Assembly: GCA_040757055.1 (NCBI GenBank)
Contig: JBFLXY010000001.1
Coordinates: forward strand, 186,001-250,000
Direction of reading: 5' to 3'
Source of the DNA: JAJZRJ01 sp040757055
GTDB taxonomy: Bacteria > Desulfobacterota > Desulfobulbia > Desulfobulbales > Desulfurivibrionaceae
Length of the DNA stretch: 64,000 nucleotides
Shown here piece by piece: positions 1 to 9,668 of the stretch (positions within the stretch are counted from its first letter, which is position 1; each line of letters opens with the position of its first letter). The translations under genes and the position numbers were made by a program. Below the pieces are notes generated by a model. That model did no database searches. It saw only the letters and a program-made list of their open reading frames with translations, and was not told where the DNA came from.

Positions 1-1
1 C

Positions 2-1258
2 CAGGTGCAGGACGAAACCGGCCGCATCCAGGTCTACGTCAAGCGCGACGAGATCGGCGAGCCGCTCTACAACCTCTTCAAAAAACTCGACATCGGCGAC
101 ATCGTGGGTTTTAGCGGCACCCTCTTCCGCACCAAGACGGGGGAGCCCACCATCCAGGCGAACAGCCTCAAGCCGCTGACCAAATCGTTGCGGCCCCTGC
201 CGGAAAAATTCCACGGCCTCACCGACGTGGAGACCCGCTACCGCCAGCGCTACGTGGACCTCATGGTCAACCCCGAGGTGCGCGACACCTTCAAGAAGCG
301 GGTGGAGATCATCCGGCTGGTGCGGGAGTTCCTCACCAACCGCGGCTTCCTCGAGGTGGAAACCCCGATGATGCAGCCGATCGCCGGCGGCGCCACGGCC
401 CGCCCCTTCAAGACCCACCATAACGCGCTGGGCATGGACCTCTACCTGCGCATTGCGCCGGAACTCTATCTCAAGCGCTTGCTGGTCGGCGGCTTCGAAC
501 GGGTCTTCGAGATCAACCGCAACTTCCGCAACGAGGGCCTCTCCACCCGCCACAACCCGGAATTCACCATGCTGGAGTTCTACCAGGCCTACGCCACCTA
601 CGAGGATCTCATGGACCTCACCGAGGAGATGCTCTCCTGGATCGCGGCCGAGGTGTGCGGCACCATGGTCATCACCTACCAGGGGCAGGAGGTGGACCTC
701 TCGCCGCCCTGGCAGCGCTACACCCTGGACGAGGCATTGGTCAAGGTCGCGAAACTCGACCAGGCCCTGCTGGCCGACGAGGCCAAGTGCCGCGAGTTCG
801 CGCTGTCAAAGGGCATCCAGCTCCAGCCCCAGGCCGGCCACGGCAAGGTGAAGACCGAGCTCTTCGAACTGCTGGTGGAGGAAAAACTTGTGAATCCCAC
901 CTTCATTACCGCCTATCCCACCGAGGTTTCGCCCTTGGCGCGTCGCAACGAGAAGAACCCCGAGGTCACCGACCGCTTCGAGCTCTTCATCACCGGCCGG
1001 GAGATGGCCAACGCCTTCAGCGAATTGAATGACCCCATCGACCAGCGCCTGCGCCTGGAAAAGCAGATCGCCGAACGCGGCACCGACGAAGAGATTTTCC
1101 CCGAGGTGGACGAGGACTTCCTGCGCGCCCTGGAATACGGAATGCCGCCGGCCGCGGGCCAGGGCATCGGCATCGACCGCCTGGCCATGCTGCTCACCGA
1201 CTCGCCTTCCATCCGCGACGTCATCCTCTTCCCGCATCTCAGGCCGGAGAAAAAGTAG
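2..1258 (+). CDS. lysS: Lysine--tRNA ligase, class II (5' partial)
   Basis: Charges tRNA-Lys with lysine in the cytoplasm. The reading frame is open from the first bases of the window, so the start codon and about 80-90 N-terminal residues (part of the anticodon-binding OB fold) lie outside; the family is usually near 490-505 residues. What remains includes the end of the OB fold (TGRIQVYVKRDE) and the class II catalytic core. Motif 1 is around GFLEVETPMMQ, motif 2 around FRNEGLSTRHNPEFTMLEFY, and motif 3 is GIGIDRLAMLLTDS near the C-terminus, followed by RDVILFPHLRP, which is characteristic of LysS. The next gene, lolC, starts 8 bases after the stop, so the two are probably co-transcribed. 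Identification is firm; only the N-terminus is unknown. Confidence 0.96.
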   Translation, partial: QVQDETGRIQVYVKRDEIGEPLYNLFKKLDIGDIVGFSGTLFRTKTGEPTIQANSLKPLTKSLRPLPEKFHGLTDVETRYRQRYVDLMVNPEVRDTFKKRVEIIRLVREFLTNRGFLEVETPMMQPIAGGATARPFKTHHNALGMDLYLRIAPELYLKRLLVGGFERVFEINRNFRNEGLSTRHNPEFTMLEFYQAYATYEDLMDLTEEMLSWIAAEVCGTMVITYQGQEVDLSPPWQRYTLDEALVKVAKLDQALLADEAKCREFALSKGIQLQPQAGHGKVKTELFELLVEEKLVNPTFITAYPTEVSPLARRNEKNPEVTDRFELFITGREMANAFSELNDPIDQRLRLEKQIAERGTDEEIFPEVDEDFLRALEYGMPPAAGQGIGIDRLAMLLTDSPSIRDVILFPHLRPEKK

Positions 1259-1266
1259 GAGAAGCC

Positions 1267-2496
1267 ATGGGCTTTGAATGGTTCGTCTGCCTCCGGTACC
1301 TGAAGGCCAAGCGGAAACAGAGCTTCATTTCGCTCATCTCCCTCATCTCAGTGGCGGGCGTCGCTGTCGGCGTGATGGCCCTCATCGTGGTGCTGGCGGT
1401 GATGACCGGCTTCACCGCCGAGTTCCGCAACAAGATTCTCGGCATCAACTCCCACGTGGTGGTGCAGGATCTGGGCGGCTCGCTGGCCGATTACCGTACC
1501 ACCGGGGCCTCCATCGGCAAGGTGCCGGGCGTGGTGGGGGTGACCCCCTACATTTACGCCCAGGCCATGCTGACCGGCGGCGCCGGCGGCACCGGCGTTG
1601 TGCTGCGCGGCCTCGACCCGGTCTCGGCTGCAAGTGTCCTCGACATCAGCCGCTACATGATGTCCGGCAGCATCGATGCCCTGACAGCCGCCGATGCCGA
1701 CCAGGGCGTGCCGGGCATCATCCTCGGCAGGGAACTGGCCAACCAGCTCCAGGTCTCTGTGGGCGACCGGGTGAAACTCATCTCCGCCGCCGGGCCGCTC
1801 ACCCCCATGGGGGTGCTGCCCAAAATCAAGGCCTGCCGGGTGGTGGGTCTCTTCGACACCGGCATGTACGAATACGATTCCTCCCTGGCCTATACGAGCA
1901 TTGCCACGGCGCAGGAATTCTTCGACCTGGGCGACGCGGTCCACGGCATCGAGGTCAAGGTGGCGGAGATCGACCGGGCGGCGGAGATCGCCGGCCGGAT
2001 CGAACAGGTTCTGGGGCCGGGCTATCTGGCCAAGGACTGGATGCGGATGAATCGCAACATCTTCTCGGCCCTCAAGCTGGAAAAGACCGCGCTTTCGGTG
2101 ATCATGGCCCTGGTGGTGCTGGTGGCGGCCTTCAACATCGTCAGCACGCTCATCATGGTGGTAATGGAAAAGACCAAGGACATCGCCATCCTGAAATCCA
2201 TGGGCGCCACCTCGGGCAGCATCATGCGCATCTTCATGTACGAAGGGCTGGTGATCGGCCTTACCGGCACCCTGCTGGGCATCCTGGGCGGACTCACCCT
2301 CTGCGAGATATTAAGCCGCTACCAGTTCATCAAGCTGCCCGAGGTCTATCCCATCTCCACCCTGCCGGTCAAGGTGCTGCCGCTGGATGTGGCCCTGATC
2401 GCGCTGGCCGCGGTGCTGATCACCTTCCTGGCCACCCTCTACCCCTCCCGTCAGGCGGCCCGAATCGACCCGGCCGTGGCCCTGCGCTATGAATAA
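1267..2496 (+). CDS. lolC: Lipoprotein-releasing ABC transporter permease, LolC/LolE family
   Basis: Inner-membrane subunit of the Lol machinery, which extracts outer-membrane lipoproteins and hands them to LolA. The 409-residue protein has the family layout: one N-terminal membrane helix (about residues 20-45, SLISVAGVAVGVMALIVVLA), a large periplasmic domain (about 50-270), then three C-terminal helices (about 278-300, 325-350 and 372-395). The cytoplasmic coupling stretch before the third helix reads KDIAILKSMGATSGSI, typical of FtsX-like permeases. The ATG is preceded by AGGAG at good spacing. The 3' end overlaps lolD by 8 bases, indicating translational coupling. Only one permease gene is present, so it probably works as a homodimer (LolF-like) instead of the LolC/LolE pair of enterobacteria; that is inference. 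Confidence 0.93.
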   Translation: MGFEWFVCLRYLKAKRKQSFISLISLISVAGVAVGVMALIVVLAVMTGFTAEFRNKILGINSHVVVQDLGGSLADYRTTGASIGKVPGVVGVTPYIYAQAMLTGGAGGTGVVLRGLDPVSAASVLDISRYMMSGSIDALTAADADQGVPGIILGRELANQLQVSVGDRVKLISAAGPLTPMGVLPKIKACRVVGLFDTGMYEYDSSLAYTSIATAQEFFDLGDAVHGIEVKVAEIDRAAEIAGRIEQVLGPGYLAKDWMRMNRNIFSALKLEKTALSVIMALVVLVAAFNIVSTLIMVVMEKTKDIAILKSMGATSGSIMRIFMYEGLVIGLTGTLLGILGGLTLCEILSRYQFIKLPEVYPISTLPVKVLPLDVALIALAAVLITFLATLYPSRQAARIDPAVALRYE

Positions 2497-3175
2497 CGAG
2501 CCGCTTTTCATCGCCCGGGGGCTGACCAAGGAATTTCTCTCGCCCCAACGCCTCACCGTACTGCGCGGCATCGACCTCACACTGCGCCAGGGGGAGATGG
2601 CCGCCGTGGTCGGCACCTCCGGCACCGGCAAGACCACCCTGCTCCACATCCTGGGCACGCTGGACCGCCCCAGCGGCGGCACCCTGCTCCATCAGGGGCG
2701 CGACATCTTCGGCCTTGACGACCAGCAGCTCTCCTCCTTCCGCAACCAGCGTATCGGCTTTGTCTTCCAGTTCCACCATCTGCTGCCCGAATTCACCGCC
2801 CTGGAGAACGTGATGCTGCCGGGGATGATCGCCGAAGAGCCGCGGTCAGAACTGACCGACCGTGCCCGCAACCTGCTCGACCGGGTGGGACTCGCTGACC
2901 GGACCAGCCACAAGGTGGGCGAACTCTCCGGCGGCGAACAGCAGCGGGTGGCCATTGCCCGGGCCCTGGTCATGAAGCCTGCCCTGCTGCTCGCCGACGA
3001 ACCCACCGGCAACCTGGACCCGAAAACCGGGGAGAGGGTCTTTGCCCTCATGCAGGAACTCAACCAGAACCTGGGGCTCGCCACGGTAATGGTCACCCAC
3101 AACCATACCCTGGCCCGCCGCATGGACCGCTGCCTCACCTTGGCCGACGGGCTTCTCCGCGAAGGAATCGACTGA
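2489..3175 (+). CDS. lolD: Lipoprotein-releasing ABC transporter ATPase LolD
   Basis: ATPase subunit that powers lipoprotein release with the LolC/E permease encoded just upstream. The 228-residue protein shows Walker A GTSGTGKTT at about 42-50, a Q-loop in FVFQFHHLLPEF, the ABC signature LSGGEQQRVAIARAL, Walker B LLLADEPTGNLDP and the switch histidine in VTHNHTLARR. The QFHHLLPEFTALENV stretch is typical of LolD as opposed to other MacB-type ATPases. The start codon lies inside the 3' end of lolC, so translation is probably coupled. About 140 bases without a recognisable gene separate it from bamA. Family assignment is secure; the specific role rests on sequence type plus the permease and bamA neighbours. 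Confidence 0.95.
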   Translation: MNNEPLFIARGLTKEFLSPQRLTVLRGIDLTLRQGEMAAVVGTSGTGKTTLLHILGTLDRPSGGTLLHQGRDIFGLDDQQLSSFRNQRIGFVFQFHHLLPEFTALENVMLPGMIAEEPRSELTDRARNLLDRVGLADRTSHKVGELSGGEQQRVAIARALVMKPALLLADEPTGNLDPKTGERVFALMQELNQNLGLATVMVTHNHTLARRMDRCLTLADGLLREGID

Positions 3176-3338
3176 GGCGAATTTCGTCTTCTCTTTCGCC
3201 CGGCTGCATGGTAAAGAGTGGAGTCAGCGTCATCATGGCCGGCGCCCAGGCGCCCAACGAAGCTGCCTCGCCGGGCCACGGCGAGCCATTCCGATAACCC
3301 GCCCAGTCAGAACGATGCGTGAACAATCCCAGGTGACC

Positions 3339-6083
3339 ATGAAAGACTCGACATCCTCCGGGACCTGCCCGTGCACCCCCCGGCGCCGCGATGGCCTCTT
3401 CGTCCTGATCGTTCTTCTGCTGAGCCTCTGCTCCCTGGCTGCCGCCGCCTCGGCTGATGCGGCGCCCCCCCGTTCCGCCGCCCTCTTTCTGCCGCTCAAG
3501 GTCAATACCGCCGCCGCCCCGGAAACATTGACCGCCCAGGCTGACCAGGCCCTGCAGGAGGTACTCGCCCCCAAAGGCATTACCATGCTTCCCCGCAGCG
3601 AAGCGGCAAAGCAGATCAACTACCAGAAGAGCTGGCCGCCCGCCGTTGATGCGGTCGTGGCCCTTGCCGCCGCCCAAAACGCCAACTACGTGGCCGCCGG
3701 CAGCCTGACCCAGCTCGGCGAGACGCTGAGCATCGACCTGGTGGTGCTCGACCTGCTCGGCCAGGAACCGCCCCGCTATGTCTTCCAGAGAGCTGAATCG
3801 GCTGCCGCCCTGTCCTCTGCCCTCGACCGGGCGGTCAGGGAGGTGCTGGCCCATACCGACCGGGAACTGCTCATCGCGAAAATCGAGATCCGGGGCAACC
3901 AGAAGACCGACTCCGGCGCCATCATGAAGCAGATCAAAAGCCAGGCCGGCGACGTTTACGCCGCCGGGCCGCTCCGCGACGACCTCAAGAACATCTTCAA
4001 GATGGGCTATTTCGACGATGTCCAGCTCGAAGTCGCCGATACGGGGCAGGGCCGGGAGGTAACCTTTGTCGTCACCGAAAAGGCAGTGATCGGCCAAGTG
4101 AATCTCGCCGGCAACAAGGAGATGGAAGAAAAGGAAATCAAGGACGTTCTCTCGGTCCACCCCAACACCATCCTCAGCACCAAGGAGGTGCAGAATTCGG
4201 TGGAGAACATCAAGAAGCTCTACCGGGAAAAGGGCTTCTACAACACCGAGGTCACCGCCAAGCTCGACTATCCCAAGCCGGAACGGGTGAACATCCAGTT
4301 CGCCATCAGCGAGGGCGTCAAGGTCTACATCAAGGAGATCCGCATCGCCGGCAACACCGCCTTCAGCGAAAAGGAGATCAAGAAGGTCATGGCCACCTCG
4401 GAGAAGGGGCTGCTCTCCTGGATCACCGAATCGGGGCGGCTCAAGCGCGACATCCTCGACCAGGACCGCTCGCGCATCGGCGCCTTCTACCACAACCACG
4501 GCTACATCGAGGCCCAGATCGGCGAGCCGGAGGTGAAACGCGAGGGCGAGTGGCTCTTCATCACCTTCAACGTCTCCGAGGGCGACCGCTACCGGGTCGG
4601 CACCATCGATCTGGCCGGCGACCTGATCGAGGACAAGAACGACCTGCTGGGACAGGTCAAGCTCGGCGAGGAAAAATTCTTCAGCCGCCAGGTGCTGCGC
4701 GAGGACGTGATGCGCCTCACCGACCGCTACGCCGAGCACGGCTACGCCTTTGCCGAAGTCAACCCGCGCCTCCAGAAGAACCCGGACCTCAAGCGGATGG
4801 ACGTGGTCATCGACCTGAAAAAGGGCATCCTGGTTCATGTGAACCGCATCGTCATCAAGGGCAATTCCCGCACCCGCGACAAGGTCATCCGCCGCGAAAT
4901 GCAGATCAAGGAAGGCGGCATCTTCGACGCCACCGCCATGCGCAAGAGCACTGAAAAGCTGCAACGCCTCGAATACTTTGAGGAGGTGAACATCAATCCC
5001 GAACCCACGGTGCAGGATGACCTGATGGACGTCATCGTCGACGTCAAGGAAAAGCCCACCGGCACCTTCAGCGTCGGCGCCGGCTACAGCTCGGTGGATC
5101 ATCTCTCCTTCATGGGCGAGGTGAGCCAGAACAACTTCATGGGCAAGGGCCAGCGCGTTTCCCTGGCCGCCAACCTGAGTTCCGCCTCCACCCGCTTCAA
5201 CCTGAGCTTCACCGAGCCACGCCTGGACGACTCCAAGCTGCTCTTCGGCTTCGACGCCTACAACTGGATGCGGGAATACGACGACTACACCAAGGACTCC
5301 AACGGCGGCGCCCTGCGCTTCGGCTACCCCATCTGGGAAAAATGGCACCTCTTCTGGGCCTACGGCTTCGACGACACCCAGCTCTCCGACCTCAAGCCGA
5401 CGGCGGCCCAGGTTATCCTGGACTCGGCCAACATCAACACCACCAGCTACGTCCGGCTCGGGGCGGTGCGCGACACCCGCAACCGCCCCAGCGACCCCTC
5501 CAAGGGCGAGGTGCACAACATCGCGGTCAAGCATGCCGGCGGCGTGCTCGGCGGCGACAGCGCCTTCACCAAATGGGAGGCATCCACCAACTGGTACTTC
5601 CCCTGGACCGGCGTGCCCTACCTCAAGGAGATCAACCGGCCCTGGTTCAACGACACGGTCCTGCGTCTCAAGGGCGCCATCGGCTATGCCGTGGAAAATG
5701 AGGAGGGCAAGCTGCCGGTCTACGAGAAGTTCTACCTGGGCGGCCTCAACACCGTGCGCGGCTTCGACAGCAGCAAGATCAGCCCCCTGGACCCGGTGAC
5801 CGGCGAACGCATCGGCGGCGAAAAAATGTGGTACATGAACGCCGAGTGGATATTCTCCATTGCCCAGGAAATCGGCTTGAAGGGCGTGGCCTTTTTCGAT
5901 GCCGGCAACGTCTACACCGATTCCGAAACCTGGGATGTGGGCGACCTCAAGAAGGCGGTGGGCGTCGGCTTCCGCTGGCTCTCTCCCATGGGGCCGCTGC
6001 GGCTGGAATGGGGCTACAACATCGACCCGGCGCCGGGTGAGGATCAGGGGGTCTGGGACTTCAGCATCGGCGGCGGCTTCTAG
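3339..6083 (+). CDS. bamA: Outer membrane assembly factor BamA with an N-terminal extension
   Basis: Core of the BAM complex, which folds and inserts beta-barrel proteins into the outer membrane. From the second of two in-frame ATGs the protein has 914 residues, longer than the roughly 800 of E. coli BamA. A signal peptide (LFVLIVLLLSLCSLAAA) is followed by an extra domain of about 140 residues with SAALFLPLKVN and YVAAGSLTQLG, which looks like a TolB-N/CsgG-type alpha-beta domain. Then come five POTRA repeats (first at IEIRGNQKTDSGAI) and a C-terminal 16-strand barrel with the conserved VRGFD motif and a terminal phenylalanine. An ATG 24 bases upstream is also possible; I chose the one preceded by AGGTG. 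The gene lies between lolD and mfd, 23 bases before the latter. Confidence 0.93.
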   Translation: MKDSTSSGTCPCTPRRRDGLFVLIVLLLSLCSLAAAASADAAPPRSAALFLPLKVNTAAAPETLTAQADQALQEVLAPKGITMLPRSEAAKQINYQKSWPPAVDAVVALAAAQNANYVAAGSLTQLGETLSIDLVVLDLLGQEPPRYVFQRAESAAALSSALDRAVREVLAHTDRELLIAKIEIRGNQKTDSGAIMKQIKSQAGDVYAAGPLRDDLKNIFKMGYFDDVQLEVADTGQGREVTFVVTEKAVIGQVNLAGNKEMEEKEIKDVLSVHPNTILSTKEVQNSVENIKKLYREKGFYNTEVTAKLDYPKPERVNIQFAISEGVKVYIKEIRIAGNTAFSEKEIKKVMATSEKGLLSWITESGRLKRDILDQDRSRIGAFYHNHGYIEAQIGEPEVKREGEWLFITFNVSEGDRYRVGTIDLAGDLIEDKNDLLGQVKLGEEKFFSRQVLREDVMRLTDRYAEHGYAFAEVNPRLQKNPDLKRMDVVIDLKKGILVHVNRIVIKGNSRTRDKVIRREMQIKEGGIFDATAMRKSTEKLQRLEYFEEVNINPEPTVQDDLMDVIVDVKEKPTGTFSVGAGYSSVDHLSFMGEVSQNNFMGKGQRVSLAANLSSASTRFNLSFTEPRLDDSKLLFGFDAYNWMREYDDYTKDSNGGALRFGYPIWEKWHLFWAYGFDDTQLSDLKPTAAQVILDSANINTTSYVRLGAVRDTRNRPSDPSKGEVHNIAVKHAGGVLGGDSAFTKWEASTNWYFPWTGVPYLKEINRPWFNDTVLRLKGAIGYAVENEEGKLPVYEKFYLGGLNTVRGFDSSKISPLDPVTGERIGGEKMWYMNAEWIFSIAQEIGLKGVAFFDAGNVYTDSETWDVGDLKKAVGVGFRWLSPMGPLRLEWGYNIDPAPGEDQGVWDFSIGGGF

Positions 6084-6106
6084 CGAGCCAGCCCGACACC
6101 GGCCTC

Positions 6107-9100
6107 ATGTCGTCCCTTGTCACCGCGCTCACCCGGGGGCAATTCCCGGTGGAACTGGTCGGGGTCAGCGGCGGCGCCGCGGCCCTGCACATCGGCCGGG
6201 CCGCTGCCGTACACCCCGGCCCCCTGGTCTGCCTCTGCGCCACCGAGCGGCAGGCGCAGGCCCTGGAGCAGGATCTCGCCCTCTTTTCGCCGCACCCGGT
6301 CGTTCACTACCCCGGCTATGAGATCCCGCCCTATACCCCCCTCGCTCCCGACCCGGCCACCACCGCGGCCCGCCTGGCCGCCCTGAACCTGGCCTTTACC
6401 GCCGGGACCCCCTTCTGTTTCATCGCCTCGGCCGAGGCGATGATCCGCCGCACCATCCCGAAGAATCTGCTCAATACCCTGGCGGAACTGCTTATCCGCG
6501 GCGAGGAGATCGACCAGGAAGGCCTGCGAACAAGCCTGTCCATCGCCGGTTACGAGTCCGTGGCCCTGGTGCAGAACGTCGGCGAGATGAGTGTCCGGGG
6601 CGGCATCATGGATATCTTCCCACCCGGCTTCGACCACCCGCTGCGCCTCGACTTTCTGGGCGACCTGCTCGAATCCCTGCGCCTCTTCGACCCCATCACC
6701 CAGCGCTCGGTGGGGGAGCTTGCCGAGGCGGTGATCCTGCCGGCCTCTGACATCCTCTTTCCAGCCCCCGGCAACGAAGAGCACCAGCGGCTGCTGGACC
6801 GCTTCGACGACGCCTCGGCCGAATTCGGCTGGGATGAAGATGCCGCCGCGGCCATCCGGGAAAAGATCGCGGCTGGCCGCGATTTCCCCGGCAGCGAGTT
6901 CCTGCTGCCGCTCTTTTACGAGACCCCGGCCTCGCCGCTTGATTTTCTGCCGGCAAAATCTCTGGTTTTTCTCCTCGATCCCATCGCCATCCGGCACTCC
7001 CTCGACCTGGTCTGGGAGCGCATCCACGCCAACCATGCCGAGGCAACGGCCGGCCACCAGCCGGCCCTGCCGCCGGCGCAGCTCTTTCTGACCGCCGACA
7101 GCCTGCTGGACACCGCGGCCGCCCGCCCCCTCGTCCGCTGCCACGCCATTGCCGACACCACCGGTCTGCCGGATGCGGTCATGGTCCGGACCGGCAACCA
7201 TCTGTTCCTGAAGCAGCAACTGGAGCTGCACCGCCGCCAGCAGGGGCTGCTGCCCCCCTTGGCGCGGGAGCTCGTGACCTGGCTCGATCAGGGCGACCAG
7301 GTCTGTTTCGCCTGCCGCACCAAACGCCACGCCGAGCACATGGCCGAACTCCTCGGTCAGTACGGCATCAGCGCCACGCTCACCCCGATGCCGTTCCACC
7401 ACGACCAGCAACCCGGTGCCGGCGTCCTCCTTTTCGACCACCCTCTCTCCGCCGGCTTTGATCTGCCGGAGGAAAGACTGCACTGGCTTTCGGAAAGCGA
7501 ACTCTTCGGCGAACAGCGGCTCGGCGCCAGGAAACAGGCCCGCCAGCCGACCGGAGAAGCGGTGGTCCGCTTTGACGAACTGGCCATCGGCGACTTCGTG
7601 GTCCACGGCGCCCACGGCATCGGGGTCTATCAAGGGCTCGTCACCCTGGAGCTGAACAGCCTCGCCAACGACTTCCTGCTCATCGAATATAAGGACGGCG
7701 ACAAACTTTACGTGCCGGTGGACCAGCTCGCCGCAGTGAGCAAATACAAGGGGATCAACGACCGCGAACCGGGCCTGGACAAGCTGGGCGGCAAGGCCTG
7801 GCAGGCCACCCGGCAGAAGGTGAAAAAGGCGGTGTGGGAGGTGGCGCAGGATCTGCTCAACCTCTACGCCCGCCGGCAACTGGCCAAGGGGCACGCCTTC
7901 TCCCGGCCGGACGAACTCTTCCACGAACTGGAGGAATCCTTCCCCTTCGACGAAACGCCGGGCCAGATCAAGGCGATTAACGAAGTGCTGGACGACCTCA
8001 CCAGCGAACGCCCCATGGACCGCCTGGTCTGCGGCGACGTGGGCTACGGCAAGACCGAGGTGGCGATCCGCGCCGCCTTCAAGGCAGTGGAGGACAACCG
8101 CCAGGTCGCGGTGCTGGTGCCGACCACCGTGCTGGCCGAACAGCACACCGCCACCTTCCGCGAGCGGCTCCACGGCTTCCCGCTCCGCACCGAGAGCCTC
8201 AACCGCTTCCGTACCGCGGCGGAACAGAAAAAGATCATCAACGATCTCGCCGCGGGCCGGGTGGACATCGTCATCGGCACCCACCGCCTGCTTTCCAAGG
8301 ACGTGGTCTTCAGCAAGCTGGGGCTGCTCATCATCGACGAGGAACACCGCTTCGGCGTGGTCCACAAGGAAAAACTCAAGAAGCTCCGTACCCAGGTGGA
8401 CGTGCTCACCCTCACCGCCACCCCGATTCCCCGCACCCTGCAGCTCTCGCTGCTGGGGGTGCGCGACCTCTCGGTGATCAGCTCGCCGCCCGCCCACCGC
8501 CGCACGGTGAAGACCTTCATCGCCCGCCACGACGACCTGGTGATCAAGGAGGCAGTGACCAGGGAACTCGCCCGCGGCGGCCAGGTCTTCCTGGTCCACA
8601 ACCGGGTGCACTCCATCCACGACATCGCCCGCAAGGTGAACCAGCTGGTGCCGGAGGCCAAGGTGGCCGTGGCCCACGGCCAGATGGCGAGCAAGCCGCT
8701 CGAAGAGATCATGATCCGCTTCGTGCGGCAGGAGGTGAACGTTCTGGTCTGCACCACCATCATCGAATCCGGCCTCGACATCCCCAACGCCAACACCATC
8801 ATCATCACCCGGGCCGACCGGTTGGGACTCGCCGAGATCTACCAGTTGCGCGGCCGGGTCGGCCGCTCCAGCGAACAGGCCTATGCCTACCTGCTGGTCC
8901 CCTCGCTGGACGGTCTTTCGAAAGATGCCCAGCAGCGGCTGCGGGCCCTGATGGACTACAACGACCTGGGCGGCGGCTTCAAGCTGGCCATGAGCGACCT
9001 GCAGATCCGCGGCGGCGGCAACATCCTCGGCGAATCCCAGAGCGGCAACATCGCGGCAGTGGGCTACGACCTCTACCTCGATCTCCTGCAGAAGACCGTG

Positions 9101-9604
9101 CTCGACCTCAAGCGCCGCGCCCGGCAGGGCGAAGAGGTGGCGGCCGAGGAGGAGGTGGAGCCGGAGATCAGCCTGCGTCTTTCCGCCTACATTCCGGCCT
9201 TCTACATCAGCGACACCGACCAGCGCTACATCGCCTACCGGAAAATCACCAGCGCGGAGAGCGAAGAGGCGCTGGCCGAGCTTGCCGCGGAATTCGAAGA
9301 CCGCTACGGTCCCATTCCGGCGGAGGCGCGCAACCTGCTGGCGGTGATCGATCTCAAGCGGTACCTGCGGCGACTCAAAATCGCCAGATTCGAGCAGGGA
9401 CCCAAATCGCTGGTCTTCACCTTCCATGCCTCGACCCCGGTGACGCCGGAACGCATCCTCGGCCTGGTGAGCGCCCGGCCCGACGCCCTGCGCTTCACCC
9501 CGGACCAGAAGCTGCTGGTCCCGGCCACCGGCCTTGAGACCGCCGAAGCCATCTGCAACGCGGCCAAAAATATCTTGCGGGCACTCTCGGAGGGTGCTAT
9601 CTAA
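6107..9604 (+). CDS. mfd: Transcription-repair coupling factor Mfd
   Basis: Removes RNA polymerase stalled at DNA damage and recruits UvrA for nucleotide excision repair. At 1165 residues it is full length. Visible modules in order are the UvrB-like N-terminal domains (PGYEIPPYTPLAPDP and SVRGGIMDIFPPG), the RNA polymerase-interacting Tudor/CarD-like domain near residue 490 (IGDFVVHGAHGIGVYQG), and the translocase. The translocase has Walker A GDVGYGKTE near 643, the box DEEH near 743, TATPIPRTL, and the TRG region with IESGLDIPNANTIII and QLRGRVGRS. The C-terminal D7 domain follows. It starts 23 bases after bamA with only a weak ribosome binding site. The family match is unambiguous. Confidence 0.97.
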   Translation: MSSLVTALTRGQFPVELVGVSGGAAALHIGRAAAVHPGPLVCLCATERQAQALEQDLALFSPHPVVHYPGYEIPPYTPLAPDPATTAARLAALNLAFTAGTPFCFIASAEAMIRRTIPKNLLNTLAELLIRGEEIDQEGLRTSLSIAGYESVALVQNVGEMSVRGGIMDIFPPGFDHPLRLDFLGDLLESLRLFDPITQRSVGELAEAVILPASDILFPAPGNEEHQRLLDRFDDASAEFGWDEDAAAAIREKIAAGRDFPGSEFLLPLFYETPASPLDFLPAKSLVFLLDPIAIRHSLDLVWERIHANHAEATAGHQPALPPAQLFLTADSLLDTAAARPLVRCHAIADTTGLPDAVMVRTGNHLFLKQQLELHRRQQGLLPPLARELVTWLDQGDQVCFACRTKRHAEHMAELLGQYGISATLTPMPFHHDQQPGAGVLLFDHPLSAGFDLPEERLHWLSESELFGEQRLGARKQARQPTGEAVVRFDELAIGDFVVHGAHGIGVYQGLVTLELNSLANDFLLIEYKDGDKLYVPVDQLAAVSKYKGINDREPGLDKLGGKAWQATRQKVKKAVWEVAQDLLNLYARRQLAKGHAFSRPDELFHELEESFPFDETPGQIKAINEVLDDLTSERPMDRLVCGDVGYGKTEVAIRAAFKAVEDNRQVAVLVPTTVLAEQHTATFRERLHGFPLRTESLNRFRTAAEQKKIINDLAAGRVDIVIGTHRLLSKDVVFSKLGLLIIDEEHRFGVVHKEKLKKLRTQVDVLTLTATPIPRTLQLSLLGVRDLSVISSPPAHRRTVKTFIARHDDLVIKEAVTRELARGGQVFLVHNRVHSIHDIARKVNQLVPEAKVAVAHGQMASKPLEEIMIRFVRQEVNVLVCTTIIESGLDIPNANTIIITRADRLGLAEIYQLRGRVGRSSEQAYAYLLVPSLDGLSKDAQQRLRALMDYNDLGGGFKLAMSDLQIRGGGNILGESQSGNIAAVGYDLYLDLLQKTVLDLKRRARQGEEVAAEEEVEPEISLRLSAYIPAFYISDTDQRYIAYRKITSAESEEALAELAAEFEDRYGPIPAEARNLLAVIDLKRYLRRLKIARFEQGPKSLVFTFHASTPVTPERILGLVSARPDALRFTPDQKLLVPATGLETAEAICNAAKNILRALSEGAI

Positions 9605-9613
9605 TGAAGAATA

Positions 9614-9622
9614 TGGTATAAA
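9614..9622 (+). promoter_or_regulatory. Candidate extended -10 promoter before surA
   Basis: TGG followed by TATAAA forms an extended -10 element with no obvious -35. It sits just after the mfd stop, which would put the transcription start about 40 bases upstream of the surA ATG. It is one of the few AT-rich stretches in this run, so surA may be transcribed separately from mfd. This is pattern-based only. Confidence 0.4.
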
Positions 9623-9668
9623 GACGCAATTTACCGAAGTTAGCTATTCACCCGCGATCGAGATTGCC

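Noticed and set aside
3135..5534. Long open frame on the minus strand opposite bamA
   Set aside because: It is the mirror of bamA in a high-GC gene; its translation is Val/Leu/Asp-rich, matches no family, and lacks a start with ribosome binding site.
6080..9427. Open frame of more than 1100 codons opposite mfd
   Set aside because: Antisense artefact of strong third-position GC bias; mfd on the plus strand is unmistakable.
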